The notes under the pieces were generated by a model. That model was not told where the DNA came from and did no database searches. It was given only the letters and a program-made list of their open reading frames with translations. Positions 21,532 through 32,324 of a DNA stretch of 64,000 nt are shown piece by piece. The stretch is taken from assembly GCA_013399855.1 (NCBI GenBank), contig VXAY01004351.1, positions 68,973 to 132,972 on the forward strand. The letters run 5' to 3'. Source of the stretch: Oxyruncus cristatus (lineage: Eukaryota; Chordata; Aves; Passeriformes; Cotingidae). Made by a program: the position numbers and the translations under genes. How positions within the stretch are numbered: position 1 is the first letter of the stretch; every line of letters begins with the position of its first letter.

Positions 21532-24500
21532 CTGCAAAGAGGAAAGGAAGGAAATGTCACACATTTGTGCTTTGCAAGACTTGCTGTCACACAGAGAGCT
21601 CTGAACTTCCTAAAATGCTCCTCTCCAGATTAAACTGGGACGTTCAAAGGAACAGAAATTAATTAAGAGCTGAAATTTCACAGAAACTTGATGCACTTTG
21701 GGAATTCTTGCTGCAGCTATGGCCAGATTTAAACCAACCCAACCCAACCCAAAAGCAAATAGCTTTCTCAGTCAGAGGCTCCAGGTGGTTCTGAAACACC
21801 AGTTGCATCATTTCCTTGCTTGCCCTGGTCTTTGTTGTCTTCCATCCTCCCGAGGGTTGCTGATCACGCTTCCATGTGTGAGCTCCCGAAAAAACTCACC
21901 TTACAAGGGCAGTTGTTTCCCTGAAAACCCCCTATTTTTAGACCAGCAGTAGGTGTGTGCAAGGGAGTGGGTAACACATACCAAACCCAGTTCCTCTAAC
22001 CCCTAATTAATGCTAATTCCCAGCCTATGCAGCACCTGATGCAGGGAGAACATTCCATGTCCAAAAACCGCTTTGTCCCACTGTCCATGACCCAACTCCC
22101 AGCCCAGACTCCACTGTGTATACGTGGGCAGAATGCCAAATTTTAGCCTCTCCATAGGCATAATTCACTGGGAAAGAGCACGGAGCACATCAAAGCACAG
22201 ATTCCCTGCTCCCTGTTGCTTTTTCCAAGCCCTTTGGTGCTCCTGGGTTTGGCGCTGGATTTGCTTTCCCACACAAAAGCTGCTCCTCCCCTGGCCGGTT
22301 TTTCCACGAACACCTTTCTCATTCCAGTGTGGCATTGTGGGCACAGATCCTGGCACAGGAGGTTTTCTTTCCTTCACAGAGGGCGACCAAAACAACCCCC
22401 CCCAGGCAGCTCTGGCCTGTGTTTGCTGCTGCTGAGGCTCAAGAGGAGCCAAGTGAAGATAACGCACGTTCGCTCGCAAGGAGCCTAATTTTGGCCCTCT
22501 CTCCTGGGGATTGCAGGGTGGAAAATATTCCCTAACAAAAGGAGGGTTTGTGCAAACACAGAGGACTAATGAGAAAAGCTCTCTTGCTCTCCCCGTGGTG
22601 GCTGCCAAGGCACAGGGTGGGTGACCACAGAGCCAGGGAGCAACCTTGGGCTGCGCTCACACTCGCTGCCGACTGCTGGGAACTGAGGGCGTTATTTTAG
22701 GAAGAAATTTGGGAAAATATGCCTGAAAATACCCGAATCCAAGCAGGGAAAAGTGGCCCATCTGCTACCTTTTTATAACCCTGAGCAGTCTGTGGTACAT
22801 GAGTCACTCAGAGCTCACAGGGGAGGTCAGCCCAGGGGACAGTGAGGTCACAGCGTGTCCCAGAGCGACCTTGGGACAGGGACAGGTAAAGCCAAACATT
22901 TTGGGGTTAATCACCACACCCAGCACCAACACTCCCCAAGGGATGGGGGTGGGTGGTTGGGAGGATGGAGAGACAAGTTTGGCCTTGATCTCTCCACACA
23001 TCCCATCCCCAGGTGCAAAGTGCAGACCCCCAACTCCTCCGGGGTGGGGAAGGACGTGGCAGGGACAACTTTGCACCTTCTGTCTGTGCAGCACCAGCAC
23101 AGCCCAGACCTTGTCAGGGCTTGGAGATGTGCTACTGCTGACACGAGCCCTGTGACCTACAAGGAACAGAAACCAGGCCTTGGAGTTAATTCTTAGAAGT
23201 TCTTGGTTACACCCCAAACACTTCACAGACATTGCCCTGCTGGGAAATGTGTTCAGAACCCACCCGAGGAGCGAGGGCTCAGCTTGTGCAAGAGTGACAA
23301 AGCCCCCAGTACAGCCAAACACAGAAGGGAGATTTCTTGGTTCCCAGGGCTACACCAACAGTGTGGAGACACTCAGAAACTCAGCTTTATCCTTTCCCTT
23401 CCTTTTGGAAGAAGAGTTACAACAGGAGCAAAGATTTCTGGCTGATTGGAAAAGCTCCTGGCTATGCCAGACCTTTGGTATCCTCAAGACTGCAGTGTCT
23501 GAACACCCTCGGGTGTGTCAGTGCTGTATGAAAACGTGATTCCCACTTCCCTGTGAAATTACAGCTCCAAGTTCATCTCCACATGTGGGGAATCTACAGG
23601 AAGGAGCTGCACACCCAGCTCTGATGCCTCAGCCAGTACCTACAGCACATCCCACCCCTCTCCAGTGAGTTATAGCCCCCAAAATCACAGAATTACAGAA
23701 TCACTGAATGGTTTGGGTTGAAATGAGCTTAAAGCTCATTTCATGTTCCACCCTTCTGTCCCAGCCAGGGACAGCAGTGAAGAAAGGTGGTGGGAAGGTA
23801 CCAGGGATGGCTCATAGCAAGGAAAAATGGGGCTGACCACAAGGTCTTGCTTTGTTTGGTTAAAGTACCTGCTGTTGATATAAGCACTCAATAAAAAACA
23901 TGCAAAAGAAGAAAACCAGCCCAGATAAAGAGTGAAAGAGCAGAAAAACAGCCTGTCCTACCCAGAGCCCGTGTTTACCTTCTGAAAACCACAGGTAGCA
24001 GTAAAATTAGGAATTGGCAATTAACAGCCATTTGTCAATGGTTTCCTGGAAGGAATCATTGTGCTCCTCCTCCCCTTCCTGCCACCAGGGTCAGTAGGAC
24101 AGCACAAGGGATGTTCCAGGAAAGCAAATAGCTCTGCACAAAAAGGAGCTGGAAAAGGAGCTGCTGCTCCTGCTCGTGGCCCAGGCCAAGGTGTTCAGCT
24201 CTTCTCCTGCTCTTTAGAAACAATCCCAGCATTTCCTGGGCATCCAGACCCTGGAAAATCAACAGCCAAAACCAACACGTGTGTCTCCCAATGACGATTG
24301 GATGCTGTCACACAGGGACTGGCAGAGATGGCTTCTCCTCCCCAAAATGCCATTTTTGGGATGTGAAACACCCTTTCTGGGACACGAAACACCTTTTTTG
24401 GGCAAAGAAAGAGAGCAAAGCAGCTTCCAATCACCGCTAGGAAACGAGGGTGGGGTTTTGGCGGTGGTGTTGTGCCCAGTTCTCCTGGAGGAAGCACTAA

Positions 24501-24818
24501 AATTCACAACAGGAGCTGAACGAGCTGAGGAAAAATGCTCTGGAAAATCCCACCATGGATTCCAGGCAGGCAGAGTGTTCCTGCCCCCGGTGGGTTCCTG
24601 CCAAGTATCCGGCACAAACACTCTGCCCCTTTCAAGCAGTGCCAGGATTTGCTTTGCCCACTAGCAGTGGGGATGCCCATTTGGAATCCTGCTGGAAAGC
24701 TGGGCTCCCTAACACATTTTTCCTGGCATCAAGCCCGAGGTGAACACCTCAGTGCTCCTTGGAAAGCCCCAAAATCAGGGACAGCGTGACTCACTCCCCC
24801 GGAGACTCCGGGACTCAC
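21532..24818 (-). other. ETS1 intron 3
   Basis: 3.3 kb between exons 4 and 3. Only one short CR1 piece (23682-23775) is recognisable. A perfect AP-1 palindrome TGAGTCACTCA lies at 22800-22810. No other gene, RNA or repeat is seen. Confidence 0.95.
23682..23775 (-). mobile_element. CR1 LINE terminal fragment
   Basis: AATCACAGAATTACAGAATC followed by ACTGAATGGTTTGGGTTGAA marks the reverse complement of a CR1 3' terminus. It decays after about 90 bases. Confidence 0.75.
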
Positions 24819-25019
24819 CTTTCTGCAGGATCTCCAGGTGTTCCCAAAGGATATCTCCCACAAAGTCAGGGGCCAGCTCCAGGAAGCACTCCTTGCCCAG
24901 GGCACAGAGGGCAGCTCCATTCATGCAGAACTTCTGGAAATCCACCTCCTTGAGGCTGAACTCGTTGACCGCCCACATCACCCAGTCCCGCACGTGCGTC
25001 TCCGTCCACTGCTGGGGAT
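24819..25019 (-). CDS. ETS1: ETS1 exon 3: Pointed domain core
   Basis: 201 bases, phase 1 to phase 1, residues 68 (split codon) to 134. It encodes the bulk of the Pointed domain: [19 protein letters not shown] at the start and [16 protein letters not shown] at the end. The domain binds ERK2 and recruits coactivators. The ERK2-docking residues known from mammalian ETS1 (Leu114, Leu116, Phe120) fall in the FLELAPDF stretch and are intact. One residue looks unusual: the segment reads SLKEVDF, where the human and chicken proteins, from memory, have Gly at position 92. The acceptor is CCTCCTGCAG and the donor GTGAGT is near-perfect. Exon 2 lies 506 bases upstream in the transcript, making this the shortest intron of the gene. 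Confidence 0.98.
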
Positions 25020-25525
25020 CTGCAGGAGGGATCCTGCCGTGAGCAACCACGAGCAGCCTTCCCAGGAAAACAGGCCACAAACAGTGCTGCAGCTGCACAG
25101 CCTCATCCCATGGAGACTGGCAGCCCACCGGCACCAGGCTGGGAGGGAACACCGGGCCCAGTTTGCATCTGCCCCACTGCACACGTATTTCAGACTGTGG
25201 TGGTTTTGCTTTGGATTTGTTTGGGACTTTCAATAATCCCATCAGTTCTCTGACCCCCTTCTCCCACCCTTTTCTCCAATTTTTTTGGTTTCTCCCTGTC
25301 ACCACTTTGGCTAGTTGTATACTCCCTGCTGCTTCTCCCTGTAGTGGAGACGACTTACCCACGTTTTTCCAGCTGAAGCTGCCAAGAAACAAGGCAATAC
25401 CACCTGAAGAGAACCAACAAAGGGATGGCAGGCTTGGAGAATTCTTGGAGAACTCCAGGCAATCCAGCTGGAGGACACAAGCCCTGTGGATACCACGGTT
25501 GCTCACTGGGAAAAGCATGTCCTAC
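25020..25525 (-). other. ETS1 intron 2
   Basis: 506 bases between exons 3 and 2, with no recognisable repeat. An open frame runs across it in the exon 3 frame, but homology and the CCTCCTGCAG acceptor place the exon border at 25019. Confidence 0.95.
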
Positions 25526-25645
25526 CTTTGGGAATTCCCAGCCGCTGCTGCTCCTTGGCGAAGCCACTGAACGTGGCTTTCAACGCCTGGGACATCATTT
25601 CCTTGCTGCTGGGAGTCAATAAAGGCACATCTGCACATTCCATGT
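25526..25645 (-). CDS. ETS1: ETS1 exon 2: N-terminal MAPK phospho-acceptor segment and start of Pointed domain
   Basis: 120 bases, phase 1 in and phase 1 out. The exon begins with AC, completing an Asp codon (D28 in p54 numbering), then reads [17 protein letters not shown] and ends GIPK plus one base of the next codon. The acceptor is a run of T followed by CAG; the donor is GTAGGA. Thr38 in the LLTPSS motif, and Ser41 beside it, are the ERK2 phosphorylation sites that raise CBP/p300 binding in the family. Both are present. The second half enters the first helices of the Pointed (SAM-like) domain. Compared with the human protein as I remember it, the segment differs by Ala for Thr in SGFAKEQ. 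It is the first exon shared by p54 and p68 forms, and the large intron upstream separates it from any promoter. Confidence 0.97.
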
Positions 25646-25974
25646 CTGAAAAAAAGGCGGGAGAGAAAGATGGCCATGAGGACACAGGAGTGGGAAAGGC
25701 GACAGGAGTCGTGCTGGCCAGGTGACACGGTGCACACGGAATGTGCTCCTGGAATTGGACAATGAGATCAAAGACCCTTCCAGGCATCAACCTGCTGGGC
25801 CTCATCAGCCCAGGAGTGTCTGAAGCCTGGGACAAAGATGAGCAGCTCCAGACACCAAGGAAGGCAAAGAATCCCACACCAGGCTGAGCAAGAAAAGAGG
25901 GGGAAAAAGTATCCCTGAATTACCACTCCATTGTCCCGGCCCAGGGACAAACAAGGGAAAAACTGAAGAATCTT

Positions 25975-26213
25975 TGAAAATTCTTTATTCCAGAAAATCC
26001 CTCCCTGAGAGGGTGGGGAGGCCCTGGCACAAGGCTGTGGCACAGAGAAGCCGTGGCTGCCCCTGGATCTCTGGAAGTGTCCAGGGCCAGGTTGGACGGG
26101 GCTTGGAGGAACCTGGGCTGGTGGGAGGTGTCCCTGCCCATGGCAGGGGGGGGCACTGAATGGGCTTTAATGTCCTTCCCAACCCAAACTGTTCTGAGAG
26201 ATTCCATGACTCC
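25975..26213 (+). mobile_element. CR1 LINE 3' fragment
   Basis: GAGAGGGTGGGGAGGCCCTG, AGGTTGGACGGGGCTTGGAG, GGAGGTGTCCCTGCCCATGG and CCCAACCCAAACTGTTCTGA occur in CR1 order, ending in ATTCCATGACTCC. Confidence 0.9.
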
Positions 26214-27154
26214 ACGAAAAAGGGAGCTGACAGCAGGCTGAGGCAGGGTGGGGAACCAGCAGAAAACCCATTTGAGGAGGAAGGGAAAACAAAGAGCTGG
26301 AAAATCCCAAGTTAACCCGGAGTTACATCATGCACAGCCCACGGCACGGGGTGACGGATCCAGGCGAGTCATGAAGGACGTGCAGCCATCCCAGGGGAGA
26401 GAGGGGCCAAGCCAAGCCAGGCCTGGAGTGAGTCCTGGTGAGAAGCAAACCCCATCCTTTCCTCTTTTTTTATGCCTTTTCCTGATTTATTTGGAAGGAG
26501 GTGAATATCTGTGGCCAAAGAGTTTCACAGACAAAAGCAACCGTTGGAGCAAAAAATCAGAATAAAGGTTTGGCTCTTTTTCGTACATTAGAAGTATTCC
26601 TGAAAAAACATCTGATGGAGAAGGAAAGCCTCCCACAACCACCATCCCAAGGACTGAACTTTATCGGCCTCATATGGAAATCCTCCACCTGAGCTTGGTT
26701 TAGCACTGTAGCCTAGTGGAAATTTTTCCGTGAAAACTCAGTGGAAAAATGACAACATGGGCAAACTCTTGGGTGTTTTCATGAATATCTGGACGTGGAC
26801 ATGACAAATCAAAGAGGACTCTGTTTTGTGGGAATGCCACTGTGGATTTCCATGGCTCTGAGTTCGTTTCAGCTCTGATTTAATAAGCAAAATGTTGGTG
26901 AGTTCTTGTTTTAGGCAGTGTTGAATGAATCCCCGATAAAATACGGATTCAAGGATGGACACAGTGCTGCATTGCCCAGGCATGGGCAGCCCAGTGCAGC
27001 AGAGCTGCTTCCCAGTCTGACCCAGTCTGGGGGGTCCTGCTCCACTCACATCCTCCACAGCCCAACTCCTGGGCATCACTTAAAGGCCAAACAACACCAT
27101 GTTGGGGTTTTTTTCCAGGTGGGAATCTCAGGGTTGAGTCAATAGGATTACAGG

Positions 27155-27309
27155 GCACTGGTGGAACCACCATCCCTGGAACTGTTCCAAAAACATGTGA
27201 ATGTGGCACCTGGGTATGTGGTTGGTGTTGGGACGGCAGTGCTGGGGGAATGGTTGGACTGGATGATCTTGGAGGGCTTTTCCACCACAAATGACTCTGT
27301 GATTCCATG
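27155..27309 (+). mobile_element. CR1 LINE 3' fragment
   Basis: CATCCCTGGAACTGTTCCAA, AATGTGGCACCTGGGTATGT, GGTTGGACTGGATGATCTTG and TGACTCTGTGATTCCATGG match a CR1 subfamily end. Confidence 0.8.
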
Positions 27310-28787
27310 GAGAAGCTCTCATGGATAAAGGGTGAGGGGGACCATGACCAAGGCAGCCCAGCATCATCCTCTGGATGCAATGAATGCAACCCCACTGCCA
27401 AGCCAAACAGAGCAACTTCTCTGCCTCCACTTCTGCCCCTTGCACCTCTCAGCCCCCATTAAAACCCAGGCTAAAATCAGCCCTTCTGTTTAATCCCCTC
27501 CCACCTCAGTCACCAAGGCACTCAAGGAATGATTTGCAGGCTCCTTGCTCAGGCAGGACCAGTAAAATTCCTGACCCCAAGTCTCTGGGGACCCAGTTCC
27601 TCCCCACATAAATCCAGGATTGCTGCCACAGTGGCAGCATCAGGACCTTCGAAAGCAAATCCCACATTCAAGGGCTATTTGGCAAATTACACTTCATTAT
27701 TTACTGGATTTGGCTGGAGAGGGCACTGGAAAAATGAGCAGCCACCCTTGTTATCTCTGTTCCCCATCTGCTGCCTCGAGATAACACTGGGAGAAAGTGG
27801 TTCAGTGCCCCTTTCCCTTCATCCTCATGTTACATTTTAATGCTTTGCTTTCTGTGGTTTCAGGGACCACCCAGGAATCCCTCCCCTCCTCGCCTGGTTA
27901 AACAGCAGCTCCTGCTCCCGCCTGCCATGGGAAGATGAGTCAGAGTCGGGCTGAGAAAACGTTTCTAACCCCAATTTTTACACTGAATCACTCGTGAAAA
28001 CCTGTGTGGAGGTGCCCACCTCAGGCGAGACACCGAGAGCAGGGTGAGGGGGTGAAAAAACCTGGGTTTATCTCTGCAACAGCAAATACCTATCCCTGTT
28101 TTCTCCTGCAGGATCCACGGGGTTGGGTTTGCACATACCCAGAATCAATTTTTCAGTAGCAGGGGGGATAAGGTTTCGATTTGGGAAGGTGAACGCTGAG
28201 CTCTGCACAAACAACATGTCAAAACAGGGGAGACTTAAAAGTGAGTCCCAGGGAGAGGTCATGGAGAAGCAAACAGTCTGTTTTCAAATAAAAAAATAAA
28301 TTAAACCCCCCCACCCCGTGCCAGGGGAGGGTTTCTATTTAAACACCAAAATCAGCCCAAATGTGCATTTCAAGGCTTCTCCTTGAAAACACGTTGTACT
28401 CGGCAGATTTGGGATTGAAACATCACCTATTTTGTCCTGTTAAATCCTAGCAACTTGTTAACGTTTCTGCAGAGGACAAAGCAGCCCCGGCGCCCTGAGC
28501 CTGCAAACGCTCACAGAAGCCTTGGTTTGGTCAGCAGGGTCCCACAGCGCGAGAAAACTCACCTGGGTAAAACCAAAGGAGGGTGAAAAGCTCTGCAGAT
28601 GTGTTTGTGGGCCAGGCTTGGCTTTGTGACCTGAGAAACACCCGGGGGAGGGACAGTTTTTAATCTAAATTCTGTCTCTGGTGGTTTGCAGATACTGAAT
28701 CGACCTAAATATCATTTTCCGCGTTAAAGCCGGAGCGTCTGAGGAGCACGATGGGCTTCACCCAGCTCTGCCTGGTGTCACTTGGGG

Positions 28788-28859
28788 TGTCCTGTGCAGG
28801 GCCAGGAGTTGGACTGGATGATCCCTGTGGGTCCTTTCCAAACAGTCACAATTCCATGA
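28788..28859 (+). mobile_element. CR1 LINE terminal fragment
   Basis: CAGGGCCAGGAGTTGGACTG, GATGATCCCTGTGGGTCCTT and a terminal CACAATTCCATGA. Only about 70 bases. Confidence 0.7.
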
Positions 28860-30160
28860 GCTTTGCTGGGTGCAGGGGAGTTCCTTCCCACAGAAGAGGA
28901 TCCAGCCCTGGCCATGTTCTCCAGCCCTTCACCTCCAGTTTGGGATTCCCACAGCTCAGAGCCCAGCACAGTTTCAGGAACTAAAGCAAGCAACCAGGCT
29001 GAGCTCGCCTGGGTTCAGCTTTCACTGCCATCTGAAACCTGTTTCCAAGATTTTTATCAAGTCTTGCCCAAATAAAACCTGTCCCTTCGTGCACCTCCTG
29101 CTGCCCACTCAGCACACACAGAGCCAGCCTCGAGCCCAGCTGTTCCCCTGAGCTCAGCTCCGAGATTTCGGGGGTGGAATCACCCCCACGAGCGCAGCAG
29201 CAGGGCCCTGGAGAACTGGGTCTGCTGGCTGGTTTTATGGGGCCCATCAAAGCCTCCCTGACGCGGCTGCCACGTGCACGTGGCTGCCTGGATGCCACGT
29301 CCTCCCTCTGCTGCCTTTGATTTTGCTCCTGGGAGACCGGGCAGGGTGTGCTGGGATGATGGTTAAGTACTACCAGGAGTTGCAGTGGCCCTAGAGAATT
29401 GTGTCACCAGCAGCTCCAGCATCTGTGGAGCAGAGAGAAGTGATCTGCCTCACACAAGGGAGGCAGAGAGGGACAAATTCTCATCTGGCTGCAGCTTTCC
29501 AAGGCAAAGAGGGGGCTCGGTGGCTTCACCAAACCAGACCCCTCCAGCTCCCTTGATATCCCTGGGAACAGGACTTCAGACAGACAAGAGGATAATGACA
29601 ACCCTGACATCCCCTCTGCAGCCCCAGATGGGTTCTGTGCTAAGGGGGACCTGCCCAAACCCCCCACCCCACGTGGGACACGGAGCCTGAGAGAAAACCC
29701 GCAGCAGAGAGGCTGAGATCACCGAGTTCATCCCCCAGCCAAATTCCCACTCTGCTCTCACCAGGCTCCACTTGGATAAACTATTTCCACACATCTGATC
29801 TTATTAAAGGCCTGGGATTTACAAACTTTAGGGATTTTGACCTTAAAACGCAAGAAGCTCCTCTGCAGGCCAAAGCAGCTGATTGCACAAGGGCCAGAAG
29901 TGGAAAATAAAAAAGATGCTCCGAGCGCAGGGACGGGAGCAAAGGCATTTGTCAGCAGAGTTCCCACTCGGGGTCACTGACTCCTCAAAGCTCCCCTCGG
30001 CCACTCACTTTTTTTTCCATCCCAGCCCCAGTGTGTCCTTGTCTGGTGTCCTGTGTGTAAATGGGTGCACAGAGGGTCAGAGCGGAGCCACCCGACCCCG
30101 CAGCCACCTCTGAGGGATGGACACCGAGGTCAGGAACCCAGTGTGCCCAGTGTCCCCCTC

Positions 30161-30186
30161 CTCCTCCTCCTCCTCCTCCTCCTCCC
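30161..30186. repeat. (TCC)n microsatellite
   Basis: About eight CTC/TCC units form a pure pyrimidine run. Confidence 0.9.
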
Positions 30187-30237
30187 AGGCCCAGACCGTG
30201 ATGAGAACATGGGGATTTCAGGGTGGCTTGACAGAGG

Positions 30238-30484
30238 CACAGGGACAAGGGGGAATAATGGCTTTGAAATAAAACAGGATAGATTTAAATTAGGTTTTAG
30301 GAAGAGTGTGGGGAGGCCCTGGCACAGGTTGCCCAGAGAAGCTGTGGCTGCCCCATCCCTGGAAGTGTCCAAGGCCAGGTTGGAGCACCCTGGGCTAGTG
30401 GAAGGTGTCCCTGCCCATGGCAGGGGGTGGCACTGGATGAGCTTTAAGGTCCATTCCAACCCAAACCCTTCTGGGATTCCATGA
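30238..30484 (+). mobile_element. CR1 LINE 3' fragment
   Basis: ATGGCTTTGAAATAAAACAG, TTAAATTAGGTTTTAGGAAG, GGGGAGGCCCTGGCACAGGT, GGTGTCCCTGCCCATGGCAG, ending TTCTGGGATTCCATGA. Confidence 0.9.
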
Positions 30485-30713
30485 TTAAGTCTGGGAGAAG
30501 ATGGTTGGTTTCAAATGAGAACATCTGATTAGAGTCAAGAAAAATCATCCCTTGGGACTGTGCATCCAAGAGCTCCCTGAATTTGTGCCCATCTCCCTCA
30601 AAAAACCTCAGTCCTTGAGCCCTGAGGCAGCTGAGATCCTCCCTGAGCCCACTGGGAGCTGCCCACAATCCAGGACATCCCTCCACCATGGGATGACCAT
30701 GATGGATCAGGAG

Positions 30714-30957
30714 GAGTTTCTCAGAGCCTCTGCAAGGACCAACACGGGTTTGCTCTCTCCCCTCTCCCCCCTCTTCCCACGAGCCCACAGTGAGTCCATG
30801 GCCACCAAACCCCTGGATCCCTCCACCTCCAGCCCACCCCAAGCCTGACATTGTCCATGCTGAGCCCCCTCCATCCCATCCCAAGGATCCAAACCAGGGC
30901 AGAGTCAGGGATGGGGGAAGCTGAAACACAGATTTCCCAACGTCCTCCAGCTGGGGA
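30714..30957. repeat. Local duplication, copy 1
   Basis: It starts GAGTTTCTCAGAGCCTCTGC and ends TTTCCCAACGTCCTCCAGCT. The same sequence recurs exactly 600 bases further on at 31314-31612. It is neither CR1 nor coding. Confidence 0.95.
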
Positions 30958-31211
30958 CGACCTCTTTAACACAAAGAATGAAAAGAAACACATTCTTTAA
31001 AGGGAAATAGATTTTCTTGCAAAAACCCTCTTTGGATAAATTCTATATTTCTGCTGCAGTTTCACTCAAGCTTTGTACAGCACTGTCAGTGAGAGACGAG
31101 TTCTCTAAATGTGCAAAAACATGGTTTGTTTGCTGCTTTATTTGACCTTATTTAACCTGCCTGACCCCCAGCAATCATCCATTAGGCTGATTTTAATATG
31201 CAGCCCAAATT

Positions 31212-31314
31212 ATCATAGAATGGCTTGGGTCGAAGGAGACTTTAAAGATCATCTTGTTCCAACCTCCCTGCCACGTGCAGGGGACCTTCCTCCAGATGGT
31301 TACTCCAAGCCCTG
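31212..31314 (-). mobile_element. CR1 LINE terminal fragment
   Basis: ATCATAGAATGGCTTGGGTC, AGATCATCTTGTTCCAACCT, GGTTACTCCAAGCCCTG. It ends where copy 2 of the local duplication starts. Confidence 0.8.
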
Positions 31315-31612
31315 AGTTTCTCAGAGCCTCTGCAAGGACCAACTCGGGTTTGCTCTCCCCCCTCTTCCCACGAGCCCCCAGTGAGTCCATGGCCACCAAA
31401 CCCCTGGATCCCTCCACCTCCAGCCCACCCCAAGCCTGACATTGTCCATGCTGAGCCCCCTCCATCCCAACCCATCCCATCCCATCCCATCCCATCCCAT
31501 CCCATCCCATCCCATCCCACCCCGTCCCACCCCATCCCGGGGATCCAAACCGGGGAGGAGGCAGGCATGGGGGAAGCTGAGGCGCACATTTCCCAACGTC
31601 CCCCAGCTGGGA
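31314..31612. repeat. Local duplication, copy 2, with CATCC expansion
   Basis: It matches 30714-30957 along its length but carries about 55 extra bases, because a short CATCC tract in copy 1 has grown to roughly a dozen units (about 31466-31540). Confidence 0.95.
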
Positions 31613-32314
31613 GGGTTCAGCAGCAGAGGAACCTTTCTCAGGATCAGAGGAGGCTGAGGGGAGAGGGGGGCCTGGAGCCCGGAGCCTTCCCACGCTCCCC
31701 ACCGGGCACCGCGGCCCCCGCTCAGCTTTCCAGCCCCACCAGGCACCTCCAGCCCCCTCGGGCAGCTCTGCCTTTCCCAGGTGCCCCCGCCCTGGAGCAG
31801 GGGCAGATCACCCCGGCTGAGCCCCCTGTTATTTAGGCAGGATTAGGCAAAAATTTGTGTGCACTTTTGAACTGTTTTCACAAGCGCTGCCTCTCACTCC
31901 CACGCAGGAAGCAGGAGAGGAGCCGGCCTGTTCCAATTAGGGCTCCTCGGACCCAAAGGGCAGGGAAATTCAACGGGGGGAAAGGGAAAGTGGGACAGAA
32001 AGCTGGGAAAAAAGGGGCCACGAGGAAATCTGGGAAGCAGGGACGGATGGGGAGCAGGGCTGAGCGCAGGGAGATGGGATGGGAGGAGAAGGGGAGATTT
32101 GGTTCCCCTTCCTGCAGCAACTCGCCAGAGACCGGCCCTGCTTCCCTCTGCTCAAAAGGCGCAGACATTTGCTATTTTAATTTAAAATAAACATATTTCT
32201 CTAAAAAAAAACAAAAAAGGAAAAGAAAAATAAGTCTTTTTTTTTTCTCCTTCAAGCAGCGAAAAATAAATACTCTGAGATGAAAGCTGAGCTTCAAGAG
32301 AAAAAACAAGAGAG

Positions 32315-32324
32315 GAAACCGAAA
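32315..32324 (+). promoter_or_regulatory. ISRE-like motif GAAACCGAAA
   Basis: This is a perfect GAAANNGAAA interferon-response core with a GGAAA start, next to an AT-rich block (32170-32280) free of repeats. Its use as an IRF site is inferred only. Confidence 0.3.

Larger units (their letters stand above)
4437..25645 (-). other. ETS1: ETS1 gene, exons 2-8 of p54-type transcript (partial locus)
   Basis: This is the gene body of the ETS-family transcription factor ETS1, a nuclear DNA-binding regulator of lymphoid, endothelial and mesenchymal genes that binds GGAA cores and is a target of the Ras-ERK pathway. Seven coding exons were joined by eye using GT-AG sites and phase. Exon sizes are 120, 201, 78, 249, 261, 119 and 216 (including stop) bases. 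They encode residues 28-441 in p54 numbering, so with the known 27-residue first exon the total is exactly 441. Donors read GTAGGA, GTGAGT, GTAAGT, GTAAAG, GTAGGG and GTAGAG; acceptors all end in CAG. No frameshift or premature stop is seen. The first exon is not visible and probably lies in the gap at 49370-50012. The alternative p68-type first exons were also not found and would lie beyond 64000. Confidence 0.97.

Noticed and set aside
24775..25518. 247-residue frame continuing upstream of exon 3
   Set aside because: Only the last part is ETS1. The upstream residues are intron sequence read through a CAG acceptor, since homology begins exactly at 25019.
28500..28580. CAGGTGAGTTTTC on the minus strand near 28560, a strong splice-donor match
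   Set aside because: No associated reading frame or homology to a known ETS1 exon could be found; a lone donor motif is not enough evidence.
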